Of a DNA stretch of 64,000 bases, positions 26,153 through 34,752 are shown one piece after another (the first letter of the stretch is position 1; each line of letters starts with the position of its first letter). This DNA comes from Pseudomonas sp. UBA5706 (GTDB lineage Bacteria; Pseudomonadota; Gammaproteobacteria; Pseudomonadales; Pseudomonadaceae). The notes beneath the pieces were generated by a model. The model worked only from the letters and a program-made list of their open reading frames with translations. It searched no databases and was not told the DNA's origin. The stretch covers positions 125,743 through 189,742 of the forward strand of contig NZ_DIHC01000033.1 of NCBI RefSeq assembly GCF_002419965.1, written 5' to 3'. The position numbers and the translations under genes were made by a program.

Positions 26153-26311
26153 ATGAGCAAAGCCAAGAAGCGGCCGAACAAGGCCAAATCCATCGTCGCC
26201 CAGCCACTGTTCCGTAGCCGTCAGGAACAACCCACCAAGGGCAAAGGCAGCTACCGCCGCGAAGCCTTCCAGTCGAGAGATTGGGAGGCTTCTTCCGTTA
26301 TGGCGGCTTGA
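26153..26311 (+). CDS. arfA: Alternative ribosome-rescue factor A
   Basis: ArfA binds ribosomes stalled on mRNAs without a stop codon and recruits RF2 to release them when trans-translation (tmRNA/SmpB) fails. The 52-residue product shows the conserved core PLFRSRQEQPTKGKGSYRR and the trailing WEAS of the family. AGGGA lies upstream of the ATG at 26153. An 11-bp hairpin lies inside the 3' part of the frame (26261-26292, codons 37-47). In E. coli and other proteobacteria such a hairpin is cut by RNase III or stops transcription, so the mRNA has no stop codon and ArfA is made only when tmRNA is busy. The encoded tail past the hairpin ends in MAA and is probably a degron-like end. Confidence 0.9.
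   Translation: MSKAKKRPNKAKSIVAQPLFRSRQEQPTKGKGSYRREAFQSRDWEASSVMAA
26261..26292 (+). promoter_or_regulatory. Hairpin inside arfA that makes the mRNA non-stop
   Basis: GAAGCCTTCCA (26261-26271) pairs with TGGGAGGCTTC (26282-26292) over 11 pairs with one G-T wobble, leaving a 10-base loop. It ends 17 bases before the stop codon, placed as in E. coli arfA. Cleavage or termination here would leave about 37-46 codons without a stop. Confidence 0.8.
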
Positions 26312-26595
26312 TTCCTTGGATTACGAATAGCCACCGCTTGATCGGCCGGAACGAATCTAAACGTAGCATCATCACTTAAAGTGGCAGGAGCCTCAGGGCA
26401 ATAATAGGTATCGCTATGCCGGTCAGAGCGTAGACCTCTGCTGATCGGACCGCGAACTGCTCAATCCTGCAATTGCCTGGGGACGGGCAACGTTTCCTGG
26501 TCACCGAAAACACTTCAGGTTACTGACCGGCGCCCCGTCAGCTGGGTCGACATGTTAAGGTCTGCACCTTACGGTTTATCCCTGTGGACCCCAGA

Positions 26596-27930
26596 ATGCC
26601 CTTTAGCTTTCCTCGTCGCTGGCATGTCCGCCAGATGATCGCCGCCTCCAGCCTCTTTGTGCTGGTCGCCTGCGCGGAACAACCCACCGCCGCCGTCGCC
26701 ACTCCGCTCCAACCCGCCCCTCTGAATGTCGCGAAAGCCGCCCCGACGCCCTCCGGTGCTGTCGCCCAGCCTGACGACGCTAATTTCGAAATACAGCCTG
26801 CGATGAGTTTTGCCGAATGGCAGTCCATGTTCCGCACGCAAGCGTTGAGCGTAGGCATTCGTCCCGATGTGTTCGACAAGGCTTTTGCAGGCGTGACACC
26901 GGACATGAGCGTGGTCAAGGCCGACCGCAGCCAGCCCGAGTTCAGCCGCCCTGTCTGGGAGTACCTGGACAGCGCGATGTCGGCTGTACGCGTGCGCAAA
27001 GGCCAGGCGTTGCTGGCGCAATACGCCGATACACTGACCCAGATCGAACAGCGCTACGGCGTGGATCGCCAGGCATTGGTTGCCGTGTGGGGCATGGAGA
27101 GCAGCTTTGGCCAGTTCCAGGGCACGCAGTCGGTGATCCGCTCGCTGGCCACGCTGGCCTACGAAGGACGCCGCCCGCAGTTCGCTCAGGAGCAACTGAT
27201 CGCCGCGTTGCAAATCATCCAGCATGGCGATATCGACGCGCCGAGCATGTTGGGCTCATGGGCCGGGGCTATGGGGCAGACGCAGTTTATCCCCAGCACC
27301 TACAACACCCACGCCGTGGACTTCGACGGTGATGGCCGCCGCGATATCTGGAACTCGCCCGTCGACGCCTTGGCCTCGACCGCGCATTACCTGCAAAGCT
27401 CAGGCTGGCAGAAAGGACAGCCTTGGGGCTTTGAGGTGCAATTGCGCCAAGGCTTCGATTACGCGCTGGCCGACGCCTCAACACGCAAGAGCGTCGCAGA
27501 ATGGCAACAGTTAGGGCTGACGTTGCCTAACGGCTCAGCGCTCCCGGCCAATGAAATGCAACAGCAGGCGGCATTGTTGCTGCCAGCGGGTTACAAAGGC
27601 CCGGCGTTTCTGGTGCTGGATAACTTCCGCGCGATTCTGAAGTACAACAACTCGTCTTCTTATGCGCTGGGGATTGGCCTGTTGTCCGAGCGTTTCTCTG
27701 GTGCCGGCTACGTGCTTGGCCAATGGCCACGCGGTGACCGCCCTCTCAGCCGCTCCGAGCGCATCGAGTTGCAAACCCTGCTCTCGGCCCGCCAGTACGA
27801 TGCCGGCGCCCCAGACGGCATCATCGGCGCCAATACGCGCAAAGCTATCCGTAATGCGCAACAATCGCTGGGCTGGCCCGCAGACGGTTATCCGACACAG
27901 GAGCTGCTGGAGAGTCTGCGCAAGCCATAG
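26596..27930 (+). CDS. Lipoprotein lytic murein transglycosylase (MltB family) with PG-binding domain
   Basis: This enzyme cleaves peptidoglycan glycan chains to 1,6-anhydro-muropeptides. From the ATG at 26596 it has 444 residues: a lipoprotein-type signal with lipobox LVAC (Cys26), an Ala/Pro-rich linker, an SLT_3 catalytic domain (about 68-370) with catalytic Glu168 in VWGMESSFGQF and YAGAMGQTQFIPSTY-like segment, and a C-terminal PG_binding_1 domain (about 382-440, LSARQYDAGAPDGIIGANTRKAI). It resembles the SltB3-type enzyme of P. aeruginosa. Ribosome sites are weak at all possible starts, so the exact start is uncertain. Confidence 0.9.
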   Translation: MPFSFPRRWHVRQMIAASSLFVLVACAEQPTAAVATPLQPAPLNVAKAAPTPSGAVAQPDDANFEIQPAMSFAEWQSMFRTQALSVGIRPDVFDKAFAGVTPDMSVVKADRSQPEFSRPVWEYLDSAMSAVRVRKGQALLAQYADTLTQIEQRYGVDRQALVAVWGMESSFGQFQGTQSVIRSLATLAYEGRRPQFAQEQLIAALQIIQHGDIDAPSMLGSWAGAMGQTQFIPSTYNTHAVDFDGDGRRDIWNSPVDALASTAHYLQSSGWQKGQPWGFEVQLRQGFDYALADASTRKSVAEWQQLGLTLPNGSALPANEMQQQAALLLPAGYKGPAFLVLDNFRAILKYNNSSSYALGIGLLSERFSGAGYVLGQWPRGDRPLSRSERIELQTLLSARQYDAGAPDGIIGANTRKAIRNAQQSLGWPADGYPTQELLESLRKP

Positions 27931-27984
27931 CGCTCGCGGCTTCGACTTTTCTCTGGGGAAGTCATACTTCGCCACTCCAAAAAA

Positions 27985-28018
27985 ACGGGCCGGATAGTGA
28001 TATCCGGCCCGTTTTTTT
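27985..28018 (+). terminator. Strong bidirectional terminator
   Basis: A perfect 12-bp stem (ACGGGCCGGATA / TATCCGGCCCGT) with the loop GTGA is followed by seven T, counting the stem's last base. The run AAAAAA on its left makes it work for the minus strand too, so it serves both the transglycosylase gene and lipA. Confidence 0.92.
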
Positions 28019-28084
28019 GATCCTTCCCACACTCCGCGTGGTAACACAGCCCCGTACGCTCGGCGTCAGGAGCTGGTAAACCGA

Positions 28085-29125
28085 TCAACCCGCGGTCAGC
28101 AACGACTTGGTCAGCTTGGCCTGTTCGTCGGCATGATACGAGGAGCGAACCAGCGGCCCCGAGGCGACGTTCTTGAAGCCCATCTTGTAACCTTCTTCGG
28201 CGAACCAGGCGAACGTGTCCGGGTGCACGAAGCGCTGGACCGGCAAGTGGCTGCGTGAGGGCTGCAGGTATTGGCCCAGGGTCAGCATGTCGATGTTGTG
28301 CTCGCGCATGCGCTGCATCACTTCGATGACTTCGTCGTCGGTTTCGCCCAGACCCAGCATCAGGCCGGATTTGGTCGGCACGTGAGGGACCATTTCCTTG
28401 AAGCGCTGCAGCAAGGTCAGCGACCATTGGTAATCGGAACCCGGACGCGCAGCCTTGTAAAGACGCGGCACGGTTTCCAGGTTGTGGTTGAACACATCCG
28501 GTGGCGTGGCGGCGGTGATCTCAAGTGCGATGTCCATGCGGCCGCGATAATCCGGCACCAGCGTTTCGAGCTGCACGTTCGGCGACAGCGCACGGATTTC
28601 GCGGATGCAGTCGGCAAAGTGCTGGGCACCGCCGTCACGCAGGTCATCGCGGTCAACCGAAGTGATCACTACATACTTGAGCTTGAGATCAGCAATGGCA
28701 ACGGCCAGGTTCTTCGGCTCGTCCGCGTCCAACGCCTTGGGACGGCCATGACCGACGTCGCAGAACGGGCAGCGGCGGGTGCAGATGTCGCCCATGATCA
28801 TGAAGGTCGCCGTGCCGCCGGAGAAACACTCGCCCAGATTCGGGCAGGACGCCTCTTCGCAGACGCTGTGCAGCTTGTGCTTGCGCAGCAGGGCCTTGAT
28901 CCGGTCTACCTCGGGGGAGACCGGAATTCGGACCCGAATCCAGTCCGGCTTCTTCGGCAGCTCGACCGTCGGGATGATCTTCACCGGGATGCGGGCAACT
29001 TTTTCCGCGCCGCGCAGCTTCACGCCGGCTTCTACTTTCGGACGCGCCGCACGTTCAGGGGTGCTCACGCTCACTGTCGGGATCAGGGTTTGCACGGCGT
29101 CTGCCGTCTCATGCGCAGTAGTCAT
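28085..29125 (-). CDS. lipA: Lipoyl synthase
   Basis: LipA inserts two sulfur atoms into protein-bound octanoate to give lipoate for pyruvate, oxoglutarate and glycine dehydrogenases. It is a radical SAM protein of 346 residues with the auxiliary cluster Cys89, Cys94, Cys100 (CEEASCPNLGEC) and the SAM cluster Cys115, Cys119, Cys122 (CTRRCPFC). The C-terminal RSSYHADEQA contains the Ser that ligates the auxiliary cluster. It follows lipB by one base in the order ybeD-lipB-lipA, so the two steps of lipoate synthesis are made together. Confidence 0.97.
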   Translation of the reverse strand: MTTAHETADAVQTLIPTVSVSTPERAARPKVEAGVKLRGAEKVARIPVKIIPTVELPKKPDWIRVRIPVSPEVDRIKALLRKHKLHSVCEEASCPNLGECFSGGTATFMIMGDICTRRCPFCDVGHGRPKALDADEPKNLAVAIADLKLKYVVITSVDRDDLRDGGAQHFADCIREIRALSPNVQLETLVPDYRGRMDIALEITAATPPDVFNHNLETVPRLYKAARPGSDYQWSLTLLQRFKEMVPHVPTKSGLMLGLGETDDEVIEVMQRMREHNIDMLTLGQYLQPSRSHLPVQRFVHPDTFAWFAEEGYKMGFKNVASGPLVRSSYHADEQAKLTKSLLTAG

Positions 29126-29126
29126 A

Positions 29127-29774
29127 TCAGTCGATTCCGCCCGTTAGGGTCGTCTGCTCAGCATAGTCGAGGTGTTTGACGAGCTGCGCACGCAGCCGGG
29201 CACTAACCTCGGCAAATTCAATCGGGCCTGCCTGTTCACGCAGCTGGGTCATTGCCAGCCCCGCGTACCCGCAGGGATTAATCCGTTTAAACGGGTCCAG
29301 ATCCATATCGACGTTCAACGCCAATCCGTGGAACGAGTGACCGTTGCGGATACGAAGGCCTAGAGAGGCGATCTTCGCGCCGTCGACATAGACCCCCGGC
29401 GCTTCGGGTTTGGCGGCTGCCGTCACACCGTAACCGGCCAGCAGCTCAATCAGACTGTGCTCGATCCGGGTTACCAGTTCGCGCACGCCGAAACCCAGGC
29501 GACGCACATCCAGCAGCAGATACGCTACCAGTTGGCCGGGACCATGATAAGTCACTTGACCACCGCGATCGACCTGTACGACCGGAATATCACCTGTCAG
29601 CAGCAGATGTTCGGGTTTGCCGGACTGCCCCTGGGTGAAAATCGGCGGGTGCTGGACCAGCCATACTTCATCCGGTGTGTCGCGACCGCGACCATCGGTG
29701 AAACGCTGCATCGCATGCCAGGTGGGCTCATAGTCGATCAATCCCAGATCGCGAAAGCCCAGACACGCGCCCAT
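29127..29774 (-). CDS. lipB: Lipoyl(octanoyl) transferase
   Basis: LipB moves octanoate from acyl carrier protein to the target lysine of lipoate-dependent enzymes. The 215-residue protein has the RGGQVTYHGPGQLVAY segment (70-85) and the catalytic pair Lys134 (GAKIASLGL) and Cys168 (NPCGYAG). I start at the ATG ending at 29774, which shares bases with the ybeD stop codon (TGATG), a coupled start. A GTG one codon earlier is possible. Confidence 0.95.
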   Translation of the reverse strand: MGACLGFRDLGLIDYEPTWHAMQRFTDGRGRDTPDEVWLVQHPPIFTQGQSGKPEHLLLTGDIPVVQVDRGGQVTYHGPGQLVAYLLLDVRRLGFGVRELVTRIEHSLIELLAGYGVTAAAKPEAPGVYVDGAKIASLGLRIRNGHSFHGLALNVDMDLDPFKRINPCGYAGLAMTQLREQAGPIEFAEVSARLRAQLVKHLDYAEQTTLTGGID

Positions 29775-30049
29775 CACAGCACCATGTGCACTTTGCCTGT
29801 GGCGCGCAACTCGCTATTGATGTCGTAAAGCTGGTCCTGCCCGGTGGCGATGATGTGCAACTGCACCGTGGTGTATTTACCGTTGCTGCTTTGCCGCTCG
29901 GCAAGTTTTTCATCCAGGATCGTCGCGTGTTTCTTGACGATCTCGATGACTTGATCGGTAAAGCCTACCCCGGTGTCACCGATGATCTTGATCGGGTAGT
30001 CGGCGCAGGGGAATTCGATTTTTGGAGCTTTAACTTCGGAATCTGTCAT
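29774..30049 (-). CDS. ybeD: YbeD family protein (DUF493)
   Basis: A 91-residue protein with the ferredoxin-like fold of DUF493/YbeD. Visible blocks are FPCADYPIKIIGDTGVGF and VQLHIIATGQDQLYDINSELRATGKVHMVL. It may sense or adjust lipoate enzymes given its constant place before lipB, but no activity is proven. Its stop overlaps the lipB start. It lies 98 bases downstream of dacA on the same strand. Confidence 0.92.
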   Translation of the reverse strand: MTDSEVKAPKIEFPCADYPIKIIGDTGVGFTDQVIEIVKKHATILDEKLAERQSSNGKYTTVQLHIIATGQDQLYDINSELRATGKVHMVL

Positions 30050-30146
30050 GACAGTAACGGCCTCGTAAGCCGGGAAACGGACAGGCCCCCACCGCGATCA
30101 GCGGCAGGGGCGTACGGAGCACAATCAGGCAGTGATCAAAGAGTGA

Positions 30147-31307
30147 TCAGTTGAACAGACTGTAAAAGAACATGCGAATGCTGTCCCACAGGCGGCGGAA
30201 GATACCACCTTCTTCGACGGCGTCCATGGCAATGAGATTAGCGGTGCGCACGACTTTGTCTTCCAGCTTCACATCGACCTGACCAATCACGTCACCCTTG
30301 GCGATAGGAGCGACCAGTTTCGGGTTGATGGTCATGCTGGCGGTGAGCTTCTTGATTTCGCCTTTGGGCATGGTCATGGACAGATCGTCAGCCAAGCCAG
30401 CTTTGACCTGACGCTCGGTGCCTTTCCAGACAGGCGCCTGAGCAAGCTCGGTGCCCTTCTGATAGAAGGTCTGGGTTTCGAAGAAACGGAAACCGTAGGT
30501 CAGCAGCTTTTGGGTTTCGGCCGCACGGGCCTGCTCGCTGTTGGTACCGAATACCACGGCAATCAGACGCATGCCGTCACGAACGGCCGAGGACACCATG
30601 CAGTAGCCAGCTTCTTCGGTGTGACCGGTTTTCAGACCATCGACGGTCTTGTCACGCCATAACAGCAGGTTGCGGTTGGGTTGCTTGATGCCATTCCAGA
30701 AGAACTCTTTTTGCGAGTAGATCGCGTAATGAGCCGGATCTTCGTGGATGATCGCACGCGCCAGCAGCGCCATATCATGGGCGGTGGCATAGTGATCAGG
30801 GTTAGGCAGGCCGGTGGGGTTCATGAAGTGGCTGTTGACCATCCCCAGATCACCTGCGGTTTTGTTCATCATGTCGGCAAATGCGTCTTCGCTGCCGGCG
30901 ATGTGCTCGGAGAGCGCGACGCTGGCGTCGTTACCCGACTGGATGATGATGCCGTGCAGCAGATCGCTGACGGTCACCTGACTGCCGACCTTGATGAACA
31001 TCCGCGAACCGCCGGTACGCCAGGCGTTTTCACTGACGGTTACCGGATCGTTCTCGCCGATCTGGCCCCGACGAATTTCCAGGGTGGCGATGTAGGCCGT
31101 CATCAGCTTGGTCAGACTGGCCGGCGGCAGGCGCTGGTCACCGTTGTTTTCGACCAGAACGTTGCCGCTGTTGGCATCCATCAGCACGTAAGCCTTGGCA
31201 GCCAATTGCGGTGGCGATGGCGTCATCTGTTCCGCCGCGAACACGGCAGGCGCGGTGAATAGCGGGATAAGCAGGCAAAGGCGTTTTGCAAAGGTGGTGA
31301 TGTTCAT
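30147..31307 (-). CDS. dacA: D-alanyl-D-alanine carboxypeptidase (PBP5/6 type)
   Basis: This low-molecular-mass penicillin-binding protein trims the terminal D-Ala from peptidoglycan pentapeptides. The 386-residue precursor has a Sec signal (1-24), the active-site motifs SLTK (Ser64, Lys67), SGN (124-126) and KTG (226-228), the PBP5 C-terminal domain (about 285-375), and an amphipathic C-terminal helix (RRLWDSIRMFFYSLF) that ties it to the inner membrane. I use the ATG ending at 31307; codons further upstream do not extend the signal peptide sensibly. It lies in the elongation/wall cluster. Confidence 0.95.
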   Translation of the reverse strand: MNITTFAKRLCLLIPLFTAPAVFAAEQMTPSPPQLAAKAYVLMDANSGNVLVENNGDQRLPPASLTKLMTAYIATLEIRRGQIGENDPVTVSENAWRTGGSRMFIKVGSQVTVSDLLHGIIIQSGNDASVALSEHIAGSEDAFADMMNKTAGDLGMVNSHFMNPTGLPNPDHYATAHDMALLARAIIHEDPAHYAIYSQKEFFWNGIKQPNRNLLLWRDKTVDGLKTGHTEEAGYCMVSSAVRDGMRLIAVVFGTNSEQARAAETQKLLTYGFRFFETQTFYQKGTELAQAPVWKGTERQVKAGLADDLSMTMPKGEIKKLTASMTINPKLVAPIAKGDVIGQVDVKLEDKVVRTANLIAMDAVEEGGIFRRLWDSIRMFFYSLFN

Positions 31308-31514
31308 CCGTCTCTCGAAAATGCTAATGGGCAAACATGCCCTCGCGGGCAAAGCGGTAATGCCAGGCTACCCTGGCGAACGGGATGACATTCTACAGAT
31401 GCCCCCGTGAAAAGCTGCTGACAACGCGCACACTGGCGGCAAGTTCACTGCCTGCCAGCGTCGATTCGGCCCTATAAATGCAGTTCGAATCACCGAATCG
31501 GTACTGATTGGAAG

Positions 31515-32555
31515 TTACTGATCCGATGTCACCACACTCGGTGATCCCAGGTTGGCCGACCTTACGCTGTTTTGCAGCTGTTGCGCTTCACCCGGCGTGT
31601 CGACCGGCCCCAACCGCACGCGATAGAGCGTCTGTTGATTGCGCGCTATCGAACTGACGAACACCGGAGCCCGAACCATCCCGCTCAGTTTCGACCTCAG
31701 GAGTTCCGCAGCGTCCGGGTTGGCGAAGGCTCCCACCTGGAGAAACAGCCCAGACGCTTGTCCGGAAGCGTTTTTTTTTGCGTCGATCGCAACCGGGGAA
31801 ACCGGAGCTGCGTGCTGTTGCGGTGGCGGCGTCCATTGCTCGATGGTGCCTGCCGACGCTGTGATCACTGGCGCTGGTGCCTGCTGACGGGGCGCGGGAT
31901 TGCTGGCCACTTGCGGCTGGTCGAGCATCAACGGTGCCGGCTTTCCACGCTGAGCCCAGTACTGCGCCGGGTCGATTCCTTCGACCTTAACCCGTGCCGT
32001 ACCGATTTCGGCATAGCCCAGTTTCTTCGCAGCGGCATAGGACAAATCGATGATGCGGTCAGAATAGAACGGACCGCGGTCGTTGACCCGCAGGATCACA
32101 GTGCGGTTGTTATCCAGGTTGGTCACGCGAACATAGCTTGGCAACGGCAGCGTCTTGTGCGCCGCGCTCATGCCGTACAGGTCATACACCTCGCCATTGG
32201 CGGTGTTCTGCCCATGGAACTTGGTGCCGTACCAGGACGCCGTACCGGTCTGCGCATAGGTGCTGGAATCGTTGAGCGGGAAATAGGTCTTGCCCAGTAC
32301 GGTATAGGGGTTGGCCTTGTAAGGGCCGGTGTGCATGGTCGGAACGGCATCCGGTATGCGCGAGACATCGACGTCCCACCACGGCGCACCATCTTTATGC
32401 GCCCGATTGATGTCCAGACCCGGTTGCGCGCGGATGGTATTGCCTTGCTGCACGGTCCGGCCTGTGGGTCGGCTGGTGGAGCAACTGACGACCAGCAATG
32501 TCAGCGCCGCGAAGGCCATCAACTTCAATGGTTGTTTGATCGGCAATGACCGCAT
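31515..32555 (-). CDS. rlpA: Septal lytic transglycosylase RlpA (DPBB + SPOR lipoprotein)
   Basis: RlpA cleaves naked glycan strands at the division site and helps daughter cells separate. The 346-residue precursor has the lipobox VVSC (Cys25), a double-psi beta-barrel domain (about 100-195), and a SPOR domain (about 266-342) that targets denuded peptidoglycan. The residues matching the P. aeruginosa active site are Glu122, His133 and Asp159 (NDRGPF). The start codon overlaps the mltB stop (TAATG). A run of nine A on the coding strand (codons 259-262) lies directly before the SPOR domain. Confidence 0.95.
   Translation of the reverse strand: MRSLPIKQPLKLMAFAALTLLVVSCSTSRPTGRTVQQGNTIRAQPGLDINRAHKDGAPWWDVDVSRIPDAVPTMHTGPYKANPYTVLGKTYFPLNDSSTYAQTGTASWYGTKFHGQNTANGEVYDLYGMSAAHKTLPLPSYVRVTNLDNNRTVILRVNDRGPFYSDRIIDLSYAAAKKLGYAEIGTARVKVEGIDPAQYWAQRGKPAPLMLDQPQVASNPAPRQQAPAPVITASAGTIEQWTPPPQQHAAPVSPVAIDAKKNASGQASGLFLQVGAFANPDAAELLRSKLSGMVRAPVFVSSIARNQQTLYRVRLGPVDTPGEAQQLQNSVRSANLGSPSVVTSDQ
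31771..31779 (-). repeat. Homopolymer A9 in rlpA
   Basis: Nine consecutive T on the plus strand (A on the coding strand) encode the end of Ala259, Lys260, Lys261 and the start of Asn262. Such a long mononucleotide run is unusual inside a GC-rich gene and can cause polymerase slippage in replication or transcription. A one-base change would leave the catalytic domain and remove the SPOR domain. Confidence 0.85.
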
Positions 32556-33565
32556 TACTTGACGCCCCGAGCTTGAACAAGCAGTTCAGACAGCTGATGC
32601 ACGGCCATGGCGTACATCACACTGCGGTTGTAACGCGTGATTGCGTAAAAATTCTTCAGACCCATCCAGTATTCAGGGCCGCTGTCGCCCTCGAGGCGAA
32701 ACGCCGTGACCGGCATATCATCGCGTAGCGCATCATGACTTGCCCAGCCCAGGGCTCGCAACTCCCCAACGGTCTTCACCGGTTCGATTCCCGGGCTCAA
32801 GCCTTCTTCAAAATGATCACCGCGCACACTGGCCCGGCTGACAACAGACTCACCCGCTACCCAGCCATGACGTTTGAAATAACTGGCGACACTGCCGATT
32901 GCGTCATCCGGGTCAGTCCAGATATTAATGTGCCCGTCACCGTCGAAATCCACTGCATAGGCGCGGAAGCTGCTCGGCATGAATTGCGGTAACCCCATCG
33001 CCCCAGCGTACGAGCCTTTAAGTGTCAGCGGGTCGACTTGCTCTTCACGGGCCAGCAGCAAAAACTCGCGCAGCTCCTTGCGGAAGAATTCGGCGCGAGG
33101 AGGATAATCGAAACTCAGCGTCGATAAGGCGTCGATAACGCGATAATTTCCAGTATTACGCCCGAAAAACGTTTCAACGCCGATGATCGCGACGATCACC
33201 TGCGCGGGCACACCGTATTCCTGTTCGGCGCGGGCCAGCGCCACTTCGTGCTGCCTCCAGAAATCCACACCGCGCGCAACACGCGCATCGGTGAGGAACA
33301 TCGGGCGGTATTCCTTCCACGGTTTTACCCGTTCGGCAGGACGGGAAATAGCGTCCAGAATCGACTGTTTACGTTCGACACCGCGGAAGATTTCTATCAG
33401 TTGCTCGCCGGCGAATCCGTAATCGCGGGTCATGTCGCTGACGAACTGGGCCACCTGAGGCGAGCCCTCATAATCACCGGCGAACGACTCCTGCACTGAG
33501 CCGAGGATGCCCATCAGACCGACCAGCGGCGCATATCGAGCAGCCCAGCCACGCGTTACTTGCAT
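32555..33565 (-). CDS. mltB: Lytic murein transglycosylase B
   Basis: This family GH103 enzyme cuts peptidoglycan strands. The 336-residue product has a signal-like N-terminus (about 8-29, ending ESFAG) without a lipobox Cys, so it is probably the soluble type known as SltB1 in P. aeruginosa. The catalytic Glu131 is in IIGVETFFGRN; GAMGLPQFMPSSFRAYA is the substrate groove. The ATG ending at 33565 follows CAGGAA. It sits between rodA and rlpA, with 41 bases to rodA and a one-base stop/start overlap with rlpA. Confidence 0.93.
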   Translation of the reverse strand: MQVTRGWAARYAPLVGLMGILGSVQESFAGDYEGSPQVAQFVSDMTRDYGFAGEQLIEIFRGVERKQSILDAISRPAERVKPWKEYRPMFLTDARVARGVDFWRQHEVALARAEQEYGVPAQVIVAIIGVETFFGRNTGNYRVIDALSTLSFDYPPRAEFFRKELREFLLLAREEQVDPLTLKGSYAGAMGLPQFMPSSFRAYAVDFDGDGHINIWTDPDDAIGSVASYFKRHGWVAGESVVSRASVRGDHFEEGLSPGIEPVKTVGELRALGWASHDALRDDMPVTAFRLEGDSGPEYWMGLKNFYAITRYNRSVMYAMAVHQLSELLVQARGVK

Positions 33566-33606
33566 TGAGTTCCTGACCTTAATACCTGAGCGGTTATTCA
33601 CTGTAA

Positions 33607-34752
33607 TCAAACCTGAGCGATCCACTTGCGGTGGGTATGGATCGACATCAAAACCCCAAACGCTGACAGCAGCGTAACCAGCGAAGTTCCGCCGTAGCTA
33701 ATGAAGGGCAATGGCACGCCTACGACCGGCAGCAGACCGCTGACCATACCGATGTTGACGAAAACGTAAACAAAAAACGTCATGGTCAGGCTGCCCGCTA
33801 GCAACTTGCCATAAAGTGTCTGCGCTTGGGCGGTGATCACCAGCCCGCGGCCGATCAATAGCAGGTAGATCAGTAACAGCGCACAGATACCCACCAGACC
33901 GAACTCTTCGCCGAGCACCGCGATGATGAAGTCAGTGTGGCTTTCAGGCAAAAAGTCCAGGTGCGACTGGGTACCGAGCAACCAGCCCTTGCCAAACACA
34001 CCGCCCGAACCGATGGCCGCCTTGGATTGGATAATGTTCCAACCAGTGCCCAGCGGGTCACTTTCCGGGTCCAGGAACGTCAGGATTCGTTGCTTCTGAT
34101 AGTCGTGCATGAAGAAGAACCACATCCCCACCGCAACCGGGATTGCGGCCGCGATTACGCCAATGATCCAGCGCCAGCGAAGGCCTGCCATGAACAATAC
34201 GAAGGTCCCGGATGCCAGAATCAGCAGCGAGGTGCCAAGATCGGGCTGGCGTACGATCAGAATGAAGGGAAGGCCGATCAGCCCCAGACTCACCGCCACA
34301 TGCTTTAAATGCGGCGGCAAGGTGCGCTTGGACAGGTACCAGGCGATAGTTGCCGGCATGATGATCTTCATGAATTCCGAAGGCTGGAAACGGATCACTC
34401 CCGGAATGTTGATCCACCGCGTGGCGCCCATGGCGTTATGGCCCATGACGTCCACCGCCACCAGCAACAGCACGCCAAACACGTAGGCAATCGGCACCCA
34501 GCGTGCCATGAAGCGCGGCTCCAACTGGGCGATCACGAACATCGAGACCAAACCGATACCAAACGATGTCGCCTGTTTGATCAGCAGGTCCCAACTCTTG
34601 CCGCTGGCCGAATAGAGGACAAAAAGGCTGCCGGCGGCCAGCGTCAACAGCAGGATCAGCAAGGGACCGTCGACGTGGATTTTCTGCAGGAAGGTGGCGC
34701 GACGGCGCATCACATCTTCGCTGGAGAGGATGCGGTCGAAATTACTCTTCAC
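33607..34752 (-). CDS. rodA: Peptidoglycan glycosyltransferase RodA
   Basis: RodA polymerises lipid II during cell elongation and works in complex with PBP2 (MrdA). The 381-residue SEDS protein has ten hydrophobic helices; RDLGTSLL-like and GGVFGKGWLLGTQSHLDFLPESHTDFI are family segments, the latter containing the essential Asp region. I start at the GTG ending at 34752, eleven bases inside the end of mrdA, because relatives begin with SNFDRxLSSE. The next genes downstream are lytic enzymes, so synthesis and cleavage are co-expressed. Confidence 0.94.
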   Translation of the reverse strand: MKSNFDRILSSEDVMRRRATFLQKIHVDGPLLILLLTLAAGSLFVLYSASGKSWDLLIKQATSFGIGLVSMFVIAQLEPRFMARWVPIAYVFGVLLLVAVDVMGHNAMGATRWINIPGVIRFQPSEFMKIIMPATIAWYLSKRTLPPHLKHVAVSLGLIGLPFILIVRQPDLGTSLLILASGTFVLFMAGLRWRWIIGVIAAAIPVAVGMWFFFMHDYQKQRILTFLDPESDPLGTGWNIIQSKAAIGSGGVFGKGWLLGTQSHLDFLPESHTDFIIAVLGEEFGLVGICALLLIYLLLIGRGLVITAQAQTLYGKLLAGSLTMTFFVYVFVNIGMVSGLLPVVGVPLPFISYGGTSLVTLLSAFGVLMSIHTHRKWIAQV

